Positions 25,875 through 33,523 of a stretch of 44,290 nucleotides of DNA are shown here, in pieces. Made by a program: the position numbers and the translations under genes. The notes beneath the pieces were generated by a model. That model saw only the letters and a program-made list of their open reading frames with translations. It did no database searches and had not been told where the DNA came from. Source of the stretch: Maricaulis sp. (GTDB taxonomy: Bacteria > Pseudomonadota > Alphaproteobacteria > Caulobacterales > Maricaulaceae); contig NZ_JASBRQ010000041.1 in assembly GCF_030149425.1 (NCBI RefSeq), positions 1 to 44,290 on the forward strand, in the 5' to 3' direction. Position 1 is the first letter of the stretch; every line of letters begins with the position of its first letter.

Positions 25875-26354
25875 GTGCTGCTGCACTTTGCCACTTTATT
25901 GCTGCTCGCGGCCCTCATCGCGCTGGTCTGGACCGACACGCAGAGCTTCCGCCTGCCGGACAAGATCACTCTACCGCTGATTCCCGCCGGACTGGCCGTG
26001 AATGCTGTTCTTCTTGATCAGATCTGGTCACCGCTGATCGGCGCGGCGCTGGGTTATGGTGTGCTGGTCTCGATCGAGCTGGGCTATCGTTATCTGCGCG
26101 GTATTGACGGGCTTGGCCGCGGTGACGCCAAACTGCTCGCGGCCGGTGGCGCCTGGTGCGGTGCCTGGATGCTGCCCGTGATCTTGCTGATCGGCAGCTG
26201 GAGCGCCCTGCTCTACGTCTTTTTGGTTGGACTGGCGGAACGCCGCGCGCCGGACCAGAGCACAGCCATCGCCTTCGGCCCCTGGATCGCCTACGGCATT
26301 ATCCTGGCCTGGTGTTTTCACGCCTTCGGTGCACCGTTTCAGCTGGCTTTCTAG
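25875..26354 (+). CDS. gspO: Prepilin peptidase (A24 family), peptidase domain only
   Basis: This is a 159-residue polytopic aspartic protease. It should cut the Gly-Leu/Phe bonds of the pseudopilins GspG-K encoded next door. The catalytic aspartates are Asp21 (WTDTQSFRLPD) and Asp84 in the GxGD motif GLGRGD. GspO/PilD proteins are usually near 280 residues with an N-terminal cytoplasmic methyltransferase domain carrying cysteines; here it is missing, as in CpaA/TadV peptidases. The GTG at 25875 has AAGGG upstream. The gene converges on the gsp operon, sharing a CTAG stop overlap with its last gene. It could instead serve the Tad pilins. Confidence 0.85.
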   Translation: MLLHFATLLLLAALIALVWTDTQSFRLPDKITLPLIPAGLAVNAVLLDQIWSPLIGAALGYGVLVSIELGYRYLRGIDGLGRGDAKLLAAGGAWCGAWMLPVILLIGSWSALLYVFLVGLAERRAPDQSTAIAFGPWIAYGIILAWCFHAFGAPFQLAF

Positions 26355-26863
26355 CCTGGCCGCAATTGCCGGCAGGCATAATGCCCGATCACCGGGATAA
26401 CGAGGCGCTGACCGTCGGGCTGCTGGATGCTCAACACCGAGCGTTCAATTCTCTGGCCTTCCGGCAGCCGCTCGCCCACCGTCCCCGTCAGGCGCAGGTC
26501 AAGCTGGCGGCCAGCGTCGACATAACGGCGCTCATAGGGGTCGCCGACAATAAAACTGCTCTGGCGCGCGGGAAACGAGAACGCGTTGACCTGCCCATTG
26601 GCGAAGACGCGGGCAAAGCCCTCGGTCTCGTTCTCAAAAGCCAGGAAGCGATGCGAACTGTCAGCGCTCCAGAAAAATGTGCCGCAGGCGCCGGCGACCA
26701 GCGGCTGCGCCGGCAGCTCGCTCAGTGCTTCCACAGCGTCCGCCGCAACCGGCTCGGCGACCGGAGCCGTCGCGACACCGGGCATTTGCAATCCACTCGT
26801 GGCGCAACCGCCCAGCGCAAGCGCACCCGCAAGACCTGCGATCCATGCATTAGGGCTGGCCAT
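26351..26863 (-). CDS. Lipoprotein of unknown function ending the T2SS operon
   Basis: This is a 170-residue protein. A lipoprotein signal (IAGLAGALALGGC) places the lipidated Cys at residue 20. A Pro/Ala-rich spacer (about 22-52) is followed by a beta-rich domain with one Cys at each end (VAGACGTFFW and HYACRQL), which could form a disulfide closing the domain. The start overlaps gspN by 14 bases, so it is translated as part of the gsp operon. No gspS/pilotin or other assembly factor is otherwise seen, making this a candidate T2SS accessory such as a secretin pilotin. That is inference from position and lipidation; no family was recognised. Confidence 0.75.
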   Translation of the reverse strand: MASPNAWIAGLAGALALGGCATSGLQMPGVATAPVAEPVAADAVEALSELPAQPLVAGACGTFFWSADSSHRFLAFENETEGFARVFANGQVNAFSFPARQSSFIVGDPYERRYVDAGRQLDLRLTGTVGERLPEGQRIERSVLSIQQPDGQRLVIPVIGHYACRQLRPG

Positions 26864-27581
26864 AACTCACACTCCCCTGGCGGCGCCAGACATCGCCGTC
26901 GCGTTCCAGCCCGCCCAGAGCCAGAACATCCGCCAGCTCGGCGCGAGAGGTCTGCAATTCCAGCGACCATTGATACCCGCTGCGGTCGAACTCGATCTCA
27001 CCGGTCAGGCCGAGATCATCCGACATACCAGAGAAATCCAGCACGAGCCGCCCCTCGCGGCAAGACAATTGCCCGGCCAGATCCGGCCCCTGAAAGCCAT
27101 AGGTGGCCGCGAATTGGGTCAGGGCGGCGGTCCGCACCGTCCCCTGAGCAGAACGGCAGGTATCGCCATCCAGCTCCAGCCGACTGATATTGCCGGAGAC
27201 CTGGCCATCAAGATCAAGACCCGGGAAAACCGGGACGCCGAGGCGCTCGAGGCTGGCATTGAACCGGGTCTCGCGCAGCTCCATCCAGTCGCCGGCCATG
27301 GCCATTTGCCCCTGACCACGCACACTGCTGTCACTGACACTCCACGCGGCCGACAGGCGGCCGACCAGCAAGGGCAGCGGATTAACGGCGAGCTCGATCT
27401 CGCGCACCGGCATGGCGGCGATGCGCATGCCGTAAACCCGGCCATGCCAGAGCGAGCCATAGACGTCCTGATAGCCGAAGGCACTCGCACCGCCTGCTAC
27501 TATCATCACCGCCTTCAACGGCATCAGCGCGATCAGCCAGACGAGGACAGCAGCCAGTCCAATGAGCAGGTAACGCAGCAT
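26850..27581 (-). CDS. gspN: Type II secretion protein N
   Basis: This is a 243-residue bitopic inner-membrane protein. An N-terminal TM helix (residues 3-24, LLIGLAAVLVWLIALMPLKAV) is followed by a periplasmic domain. The pattern GYQDVYGSLWHGRVYGMRI, with a SLWxG core, is characteristic of GspN, and LELDGDTCRSAQGTVRT gives the conserved cysteine region; a second Cys is in QLSCREGRL. GspN is a variable T2SS component thought to support the inner-membrane platform. It starts directly at the gspM stop codon and overlaps the following lipoprotein gene. Confidence 0.85.
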   Translation of the reverse strand: MLRYLLIGLAAVLVWLIALMPLKAVMIVAGGASAFGYQDVYGSLWHGRVYGMRIAAMPVREIELAVNPLPLLVGRLSAAWSVSDSSVRGQGQMAMAGDWMELRETRFNASLERLGVPVFPGLDLDGQVSGNISRLELDGDTCRSAQGTVRTAALTQFAATYGFQGPDLAGQLSCREGRLVLDFSGMSDDLGLTGEIEFDRSGYQWSLELQTSRAELADVLALGGLERDGDVWRRQGSVSYGQP

Positions 27582-28082
27582 CTAACCCCCTCCGCCGCGG
27601 CGCAGGACCAGGCTGATCTGAGCGTATTCATTGCCCTCGCGATCCATCGTGCTGGCCATGACCTGGACGCCATAGCGCTCTTCCAGATCGATCAGCCAGC
27701 TCATCACCGCCCGGGTCTCGGCCCGCTCGATATTGACGGTCAGCGAGCCGTCATCACCGGGGATCATGCGGGCGATGGCAATCTGGTTGCCGATCGCGAG
27801 CGAACCGACAATGGAGCGCAGGGACTGCCCGGACCCGATTTGTGCGGCCCCGCTGGAGGACAGCGCGCGATAGGTCTCCGCATCCGCCTCAATAGCGCGG
27901 TACAGACGCATGGATCCGGCATAATCATTGCGCGCCTGCTGGTGGAAATCGATCAGCGGCCGCGCCAGGAGAAGATAACCGATCAGCCCGGCCAGCATGA
28001 CGAACATGATGGCCAGCAAAACCTGCTCGCGATCACTGCGGCCGGACCAATAGGTCTGGATAGCTTGGACAACCGGGTTCAT
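27582..28082 (-). CDS. gspM: Type II secretion protein M
   Basis: This is a 166-residue bitopic protein of the T2SS inner-membrane platform. A short cytoplasmic N-terminus with YWSGRSDREQVLL leads into a TM helix (about 21-44). The periplasmic part has a helical spacer and then a ferredoxin-like fold ending ISLVLRRGGGG. GspM binds GspL and links it to the pseudopilus. The order L-M-N and the ATGA overlap with gspL support the call more than the sequence does, since GspM is poorly conserved. Confidence 0.88.
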   Translation of the reverse strand: MNPVVQAIQTYWSGRSDREQVLLAIMFVMLAGLIGYLLLARPLIDFHQQARNDYAGSMRLYRAIEADAETYRALSSSGAAQIGSGQSLRSIVGSLAIGNQIAIARMIPGDDGSLTVNIERAETRAVMSWLIDLEERYGVQVMASTMDREGNEYAQISLVLRRGGGG

Positions 28083-29299
28083 CGCAACCTCAACACAAAC
28101 TCGCCTTCAAGGCCGGCCTCGCCTTCGCGCGCGCCATTATCCTCAAGGCCGATACCCAACCGTGCCGCCTCGGCGCTGAGCGCGTCGAAATCGGCAAAAT
28201 CGGTGTACAGGGCCGAGACTCGCAATTCCGCCCGCGCCTGATCAAAACGGATGCCCTCAATCCGCACCCGCTCATTTCCCGCGGTCAGTTCGGACAAGGC
28301 GGTGACGTGCAACAGGAAGGAGGAGGTTTCCCCGCCCCCCAGCGCCGCGATGCGATCGCCGAGAATGCGTTCGGCCTCGGCCGGGATAACCCGGCGCGTG
28401 ACCTCGGGTACGGCCGACCGGAACACCGCCACGCTGGCCGCGTCAAAACGGTCCGCCTGCAGCCGGTAATACATCGCCTCGGACCCCAGGAGCGCACCGA
28501 AAGCGATCAGCAATCCCGCGGCGAGAGCACCGGTATAGCGCAGGGGTTTGAGCACAACCGACCAGTCCAGGGTCGAGAGCCAACGCTCACCAAACAGGGG
28601 TGGCAGATCGCCCAGGTCAGCGTCATCCATTCGCCGTGCACGACCAGCAAGGTCTTCACGCGAGACAGCGCGGAACGCTGCTCCGGTCAGGCCCAGCGAG
28701 GATGAGACCGCGACATCTCCGCCGGAGGCGCCATGGACTATGGCGTGAGCGATCTGACCAAACAGGTCCGGATCAACCGCCCCGCCAAAGGCGGTCCCGT
28801 CCTGTTGCGCGCTCTGGCCATACCAGAACAGAACATCACCGCGGCGATCGAACAGCGTCAGGGCCGCCTCCTGGTCGGCGGCGGCCTGATAGTCAGCCAT
28901 TGTGTAGACCGGCCGCACGAGCACCGGTTCCAGGCGCTGCTGCAAGGCCTCTACCCAGTCATTCTCCGCCGCCATGATCCAGCGCTTGCCGTCGGCGGCG
29001 CGTGCGCCCGGGATGATCCGGGTCTCCTCCAGCGAGGCGGCCAGCTCATCCTCGACCATGAAGGGTGCGGCCTGGCGGGCCTCGCGTTCACTTCGGGCCG
29101 GCAGGTTGATCCGGGTGAGGAAGACGCGCTCACCGGGCAGGATGCACAAGGTCCGGTCAATGCCGCTACGGTCCGCAATATCCGGCGCCTCATCCTTGCC
29201 GGCCTGGCCGGAGCGCAGCGTATTGCCGCTCTCCCGGTCGATCACCGACCAGTCCAGCGTGCCCGCATCGTGGACCTGGATGACAAGATCCTGGCTCAT
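28079..29299 (-). CDS. gspL: Type II secretion protein L
   Basis: This is a 406-residue protein. The ATG at 29299 overlaps the gspK stop (ATGA); an upstream start would add residues inside gspK. Residues 1-240 form the cytoplasmic actin-like domain that binds GspE (VIQVHDAGTLDWSVID, LPGERVFLTRINLPARSEREARQAAPFMVEDEL). One TM follows (about 248-270, ALAAGLLIAFGALLGSEAMYY), then a periplasmic ferredoxin-like domain. GspL anchors the ATPase GspE to the membrane and partners GspM. Confidence 0.92.
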   Translation of the reverse strand: MSQDLVIQVHDAGTLDWSVIDRESGNTLRSGQAGKDEAPDIADRSGIDRTLCILPGERVFLTRINLPARSEREARQAAPFMVEDELAASLEETRIIPGARAADGKRWIMAAENDWVEALQQRLEPVLVRPVYTMADYQAAADQEAALTLFDRRGDVLFWYGQSAQQDGTAFGGAVDPDLFGQIAHAIVHGASGGDVAVSSSLGLTGAAFRAVSREDLAGRARRMDDADLGDLPPLFGERWLSTLDWSVVLKPLRYTGALAAGLLIAFGALLGSEAMYYRLQADRFDAASVAVFRSAVPEVTRRVIPAEAERILGDRIAALGGGETSSFLLHVTALSELTAGNERVRIEGIRFDQARAELRVSALYTDFADFDALSAEAARLGIGLEDNGAREGEAGLEGEFVLRLR

Positions 29300-30294
29300 G
29301 AGAAGCTTCCATAGCGTTGGGTCAGACGGCGCAGCGAACCCCCGCCGCGCCATTCGACCGTTTCGTTGAGCTCGAAACGCATGCCGGCATAAAGCACGTC
29401 GATTTCAATCTCAAAATAATTCGTGGTGATGCCGACACTGCCGCGCATCTCGTCGGTCAGCTCGAGGTTTTCCAGCAGGTTCAACTCCCAGAACTCCGAG
29501 GCCTGTTCAAACCCGGCCGGAGGACGTCGCAGGAGCAGGCCATCGGCCTCGACCTGGGTGATATTGCCGTCGAGGGCGGCGATCAGGAGCGGCAATTGGT
29601 CGGCGCGCAGCGTGTTGATATTGACCGAGAGCGGATCGGTCATCGGACGGGTACAGACCAGCGGCTCAAGCACGCGGAACAGGTCCGGCGTCATGGCCTC
29701 CAGGGCGAGCAATTCCTGGGGCTCGGCCAACAGCGTATTGCCGGTGCGGTAGGCCCGGCTGAGATCGCTGTAGAGCTCGTCCTCGCCGCCGGAAATGGTC
29801 TGGCGGACATCGCTGTCGATCCAGTCCAGCGTCTGGGCTGAAATCCGTCCGACCTCCTGCGCCGGCAGACCTGCCGCCCGCATCAGGATTTCATAGCGGT
29901 GCCGGTGCGCCGCCACTTCGCGCAGTACGCCATCCTCGCCGCGCACGACCAGACTGTTGAGATTGAAGCAATTATTGCCGTCGGTGACCGTGCCGGCGAG
30001 CTGGCCCTGATCGATCGGGAAAATCTGCGGACCGTTGAGCCATTCCGCATCGGGCCGCAGGGCCTGGTCCGGCGCGCTCATCGCCCGCTCGATGGAGATC
30101 TCGGCGAAGTCACGCGCGCCGAGCGCATACCAGTAGGCCTGGTCGCGGATTTCCAGATTGGCCGTGCGCCGCATGGAAAAGCGCAGATCCGTCGCCAGCG
30201 CCATGGCCACCGTGGTCATCAGCGCGACCAGCAGCAAGGCGCTGATCAGCGCAGCGCCGCGCTCGCGGGAAACGGTCCGGACGGTCCCGCTCAT
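29296..30294 (-). CDS. gspK: Type II secretion minor pseudopilin K
   Basis: This is a 332-residue protein. After the leader ending RERG, the helix AALISALLLVALMTTVAMAL starts. It lacks the Glu at +5 found in other pseudopilins, a known hallmark of GspK, the tip subunit. The large globular domain includes NCFNLNSLV, LDWIDSD and SVNINTLRADQLPLL, the typical calcium and helix-hairpin features of GspK. It forms the pseudopilus tip with GspI and GspJ. It overlaps gspJ and gspL by four bases each. Confidence 0.92.
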   Translation of the reverse strand: MSGTVRTVSRERGAALISALLLVALMTTVAMALATDLRFSMRRTANLEIRDQAYWYALGARDFAEISIERAMSAPDQALRPDAEWLNGPQIFPIDQGQLAGTVTDGNNCFNLNSLVVRGEDGVLREVAAHRHRYEILMRAAGLPAQEVGRISAQTLDWIDSDVRQTISGGEDELYSDLSRAYRTGNTLLAEPQELLALEAMTPDLFRVLEPLVCTRPMTDPLSVNINTLRADQLPLLIAALDGNITQVEADGLLLRRPPAGFEQASEFWELNLLENLELTDEMRGSVGITTNYFEIEIDVLYAGMRFELNETVEWRGGGSLRRLTQRYGSFS

Positions 30295-30944
30295 GACAAT
30301 CCCTCCGGTGTCACGGCGATGAATTCCAGCGCGCCGAAATCCGGAGCGGTAAAGCGCAGCCGCACGGCTCGCGGAAAGGCCTCGTTCTCACTGCCTGGAC
30401 GGCGCAGGGCCTGGCTGCGCCAGTTCACACCGAAATAGAAATCCGCCGCAATCGCCTCCGCCCGGTCGGCGAGCACCTGCTCGCTCTGGCGGGTTTCGCC
30501 GGTCATGTCCGGATAATCCGAGGCGCGGCGGATCAATTGCCCTCCACGGACGAGGTATTCGACATGAATCAGCGAGCTGCGCGCACGGATATAGCCCGGA
30601 TTGGCGCGGCCATGGCGGGTGAAGGCAAACAGGATACGCTCGGCCTCGGCATCATCGCCCAGGCGGAGGCCGGCATTGTCACCGGCGAAGACATAGGAGC
30701 GCGGATAGCCGTCAGCCCCGCGCACCGTCCGGTCGGCGAGCTGGCCGAGGTCCTCACGCAACAAAACCCGCACACGATCAAGACCGGCAGAGCGCGCAAG
30801 GGCCTTCTCATTGACGTCGCGAGCGGTCAGCGTGGACGCCAAAAGCGCGACGGAAATGGTCCCGATTACAGCGAAGACGAAGGTCGCGATGAGCACTTCC
30901 AGCAGGGAGAAACCGGCGCTTTGATCGGCGGGATGGGTCATCAT
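30291..30944 (-). CDS. gspJ: Type II secretion minor pseudopilin J
   Basis: This is a 217-residue protein. The leader ends QSAG before FSLLEVLIATFVFAVIG, with Glu at +5. The first-choice start is the ATG at 30944, whose A overlaps the gspI stop (TGATG); a GTG at 30947 and an ATG at 30941 are also in frame. The C-terminal domain includes FYFGVNWRSQ and RAVRLRFTAPDFG, similar to other GspJ proteins. It belongs to the IJK tip complex of the pseudopilus. Confidence 0.9.
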   Translation of the reverse strand: MMTHPADQSAGFSLLEVLIATFVFAVIGTISVALLASTLTARDVNEKALARSAGLDRVRVLLREDLGQLADRTVRGADGYPRSYVFAGDNAGLRLGDDAEAERILFAFTRHGRANPGYIRARSSLIHVEYLVRGGQLIRRASDYPDMTGETRQSEQVLADRAEAIAADFYFGVNWRSQALRRPGSENEAFPRAVRLRFTAPDFGALEFIAVTPEGLS

Positions 30945-31321
30945 CACGGCCTCCGCCGGAAGGTTTCGATACGCCCGGCAAGATAGCCGCTCTCACCTTC
31001 ACGTACCGTCATGACCAGCCGGACCAGCTCGCGATCCGTCGTGGCTTCGACATCGAGTTCCCAGCTATAGCCGACACCGGCGAGCTCATAATCCCCCGAC
31101 CGGCCGGTGATACGGCCAGGACGCAGGAGTTCCATATTGAGCAGGTTTTCCGCTGCCACCATACCCAGTGCCCGGGTTTCCACGGCCGTGGTATTCCGCG
31201 TTGTCACCGAGACCATATTGACCACAGCCAGCCCGGCCAGCGCCAGGATCGCTAGCGCCGCCATGACCTCAATCAGGGAGAACCCCTGCTCAGCGGCTTG
31301 ATGATCAACGGCCGGGCTCAT
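30944..31321 (-). CDS. gspI: Type II secretion minor pseudopilin I
   Basis: This 125-residue protein has the usual length for GspI. A 13-residue leader ends AEQG before FSLIEVMAALAILALAGLAV, with Glu at +5 and the methionine commonly found in GspI at +7. The globular part has AAENLLNMELL and the WELDVEATTDRELVRLVMTV strands. It begins within the gspH stop (ATGA) and ends within gspJ. GspI nucleates the pseudopilus tip. Confidence 0.9.
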   Translation of the reverse strand: MSPAVDHQAAEQGFSLIEVMAALAILALAGLAVVNMVSVTTRNTTAVETRALGMVAAENLLNMELLRPGRITGRSGDYELAGVGYSWELDVEATTDRELVRLVMTVREGESGYLAGRIETFRRRP

Positions 31322-31812
31322 GCGCCGATCTCGCGTCGCTCAAGGGTTTCATTTTCGGTCCAGTTCAGTTCGATCTCACGCCCCTGCCCCTGCAGGCGAA
31401 GCCGGAACGGATCGTTGAGCCCGGCCGGGTCGAACCAGAATACCGGTACGGCGCTGCCTTCCGCTTCCACCAGCACAGCGTCGGTCACGCTGAGACGGAT
31501 CTCCGCCTGCATGCGGTGCGGTTCAAGCCCCGGATTATTGCCCAACGGACGCCAGAGGCCGTCGACATAGCGGTAGAAGGCATAACCGGCGCCGAACTCC
31601 TCGATCACAAGCCCGACAGGTTGACCGGTCGCAATGGCATCCTGGCTGGCATAGTTGAGGCGCAGCGTCAGCCGGTCGGCCTCGCTGTCGAGCGGATCGT
31701 CAGCGGGCTGAACAGCAAACACCACCGCTGCTGACACCATTGCGACAATGGTAATCGCCACCAGGATCTCCAGCAGGGAGAGGCCTGCATCAGATGGCAG
31801 GCGACGCCGCAT
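31318..31812 (-). CDS. gspH: Type II secretion minor pseudopilin H
   Basis: This is a 164-residue protein. The ATG at 31812 overlaps the gspG stop in TGATG; a start four codons earlier is less likely. The short leader ends PSDAG before LSLLEILVAITIVAMVSA, with Glu at +5 and Leu rather than Phe at +1. The globular domain follows the GspH pattern (LNYASQDAIATGQPVGLVIEEFG, FWFDPAGLNDPFRLRL). It links the GspG shaft to the IJK tip. Confidence 0.9.
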   Translation of the reverse strand: MRRRLPSDAGLSLLEILVAITIVAMVSAAVVFAVQPADDPLDSEADRLTLRLNYASQDAIATGQPVGLVIEEFGAGYAFYRYVDGLWRPLGNNPGLEPHRMQAEIRLSVTDAVLVEAEGSAVPVFWFDPAGLNDPFRLRLQGQGREIELNWTENETLERREIGA

Positions 31813-32276
31813 CAGCGATCCCAATTGCCGATATCGGCGTCGAGATCCTCGCCACCCTCGCGGCCGTCAGCCCCGAGCGACCAGATATCAAAGACGCGGC
31901 CGTCACGGCCGGGATAGGCATACTGGTAGGGGTTGCCCCAGGGATCGTCCTCCAGCCGGCGCAGATAGCCGCCCGGACGGTAATTGGCAGCATCATCCCG
32001 CGGCGCGGTGACCAGCGCGTCCAGCCCCTGCTCGGTCGTCGGGTAGCGGCGCATATCCAGGCGATAGGCGTCGATCGCCTGTTCCAGCGTGGCCAGGTCG
32101 GTCCGCGCTTTTTGCACCATGGCCTGTTCCTGGGCCGGCAGCACGTTGAGCAGAACAATCGTTCCGAAAATGCCGATAATGGTGATGGTCACCAGGACTT
32201 CGAGCAGGGACAGGCCCGCTTCCTTGTCGGTCGCATCCGGACGGGCAGAAGTGTGGTTTTGCTCTTGCGTCGTCAT
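31812..32276 (-). CDS. gspG: Type II secretion major pseudopilin G
   Basis: This is a 154-residue protein. The mature sequence begins LSLLEVLVTITIIGIFGTIV, with Glu at +5. It continues with the GspG core RRYPTTEQGLDALV, DDPWGNPYQYAYPG and DIWSLGADGREGGED, the last forming the calcium-binding loop. GspG polymerises into the pseudopilus. The leader is 21 residues, much longer than the 6-8 of well-studied GspG proteins, and polar. It follows gspF by 11 bases, the only real gap within the operon. Confidence 0.95.
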   Translation of the reverse strand: MTTQEQNHTSARPDATDKEAGLSLLEVLVTITIIGIFGTIVLLNVLPAQEQAMVQKARTDLATLEQAIDAYRLDMRRYPTTEQGLDALVTAPRDDAANYRPGGYLRRLEDDPWGNPYQYAYPGRDGRVFDIWSLGADGREGGEDLDADIGNWDR

Positions 32277-32287
32277 CAGATCTCTCC

Positions 32288-33523
32288 CTAGCCGAGCGGC
32301 ATGGTATTGAGTTGCAGGATCGGCAACAGGACAGACAGGACAATCAGTCCGACCCCGACCCCGAGAATAAGAAGTATAGCCGGCTCAAGCAGGTTGAGCC
32401 CGACCGTGATGGAACTGTCCAGATCCTGTTCGAGCTGATCGGCGGAGCGGCGGAACATCTCGCCCAAGGCGCCGGATCGTTCGCCGGCGGCAATCATGAA
32501 CAGGGCCAGTGCCGGGAACCAGCCGCGCGCGCGCATGGCGTCCGACAGGCCGCGTCCGGTTTCGATGTCGCGGATCACCAGCTCGAGCCGCCCCTTGAAG
32601 GCCAGATTGCCAGCGGCCCGCCGGGCCGCCCGCAAAGCATCGGGCAGGACAGCGCCGCTTTCGACCAGGATACCCATGGTCCGGCAAAACCGCGCCGCCT
32701 CGACATGGCGCAGGAAGGTACCGATCAGCGGCAGACGAGAAACCGCCCCGTCGAACACCGTCCGGACACTGTCCTGGCGCAGAAGGAAGCCGCAAAGCAG
32801 TACCAATGCGAACAGCCCACCCACCAGGACCGGCCAGAAACTCTGCATGAAGCCGGAGATCGCGATCATCACCCGGGTCAGAAGCGGCAAGGTCATCCCC
32901 ATACCGGTAAACTGCTCGGCGATACGCGGCACAACAAAGGTCATCAGCAAGGCGATGACGCCGACGGCCACGGTGGTCAGAACCGCAGGATAGATCAGCG
33001 CACCGGTGACCCGGGTCTTCACCGCCTGTTCCTTCTCCAGATAATCCGCCAGACGCGCGAGCACTTCGCCGAGCCCGCCTGCCGTCTCACCCGCCGCGAC
33101 CATGGCACGATAGACCGCCGGGAAGGATTTCGGAAAACCGTCGAGCGCGTCCGACAAGCGTTCACCTTCGGTGACCCGAACGCGGACGGCCATCAGGATG
33201 CGCCGCAAATGATGCCGCCCGCCCTGCTCGGCAACAAGGCCGAGGCTCTCCGCGATGGGCATGCCCGCGCCGATCAGGCTGGCAAGCTGACGCGTAATGA
33301 GCATCAATTCCCGGCCGGACAAATCGGACCGGGTCAGCTGGATATTGAGCGAGAGCCCCTCGCCGGTTGCCCGCGGCTTGCGCTCATCGGCATGGCGGAT
33401 CGACAACGGGGCCATGGACCGGCTGCGCAGCTCGCGCCGGGCCGCCACTTCGCTGTCAGCGGTGATCAGCCCCTTGGACTTCTTCCCCGCCTTGTCGAGT
33501 GCCTCATACTCAAAGGCCGGCAT
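32288..33523 (-). CDS. gspF: Type II secretion inner-membrane platform protein F
   Basis: This is a 411-residue polytopic protein with the standard GspF layout. The N-terminus PAFEYEALDKAGKKSKGLI is diagnostic. Two homologous cytoplasmic helical domains (ITRQLASLIGAGMPIAESL at about 77-95, and RTMGILVESGAVLPDAL in the second half) alternate with three TM helices. The last TM (LLILGVGVGLIVLSVLLPIL) ends the protein. It couples GspE ATP hydrolysis to pseudopilus assembly. The start overlaps gspE by 14 bases. Confidence 0.95.
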   Translation of the reverse strand: MPAFEYEALDKAGKKSKGLITADSEVAARRELRSRSMAPLSIRHADERKPRATGEGLSLNIQLTRSDLSGRELMLITRQLASLIGAGMPIAESLGLVAEQGGRHHLRRILMAVRVRVTEGERLSDALDGFPKSFPAVYRAMVAAGETAGGLGEVLARLADYLEKEQAVKTRVTGALIYPAVLTTVAVGVIALLMTFVVPRIAEQFTGMGMTLPLLTRVMIAISGFMQSFWPVLVGGLFALVLLCGFLLRQDSVRTVFDGAVSRLPLIGTFLRHVEAARFCRTMGILVESGAVLPDALRAARRAAGNLAFKGRLELVIRDIETGRGLSDAMRARGWFPALALFMIAAGERSGALGEMFRRSADQLEQDLDSSITVGLNLLEPAILLILGVGVGLIVLSVLLPILQLNTMPLG

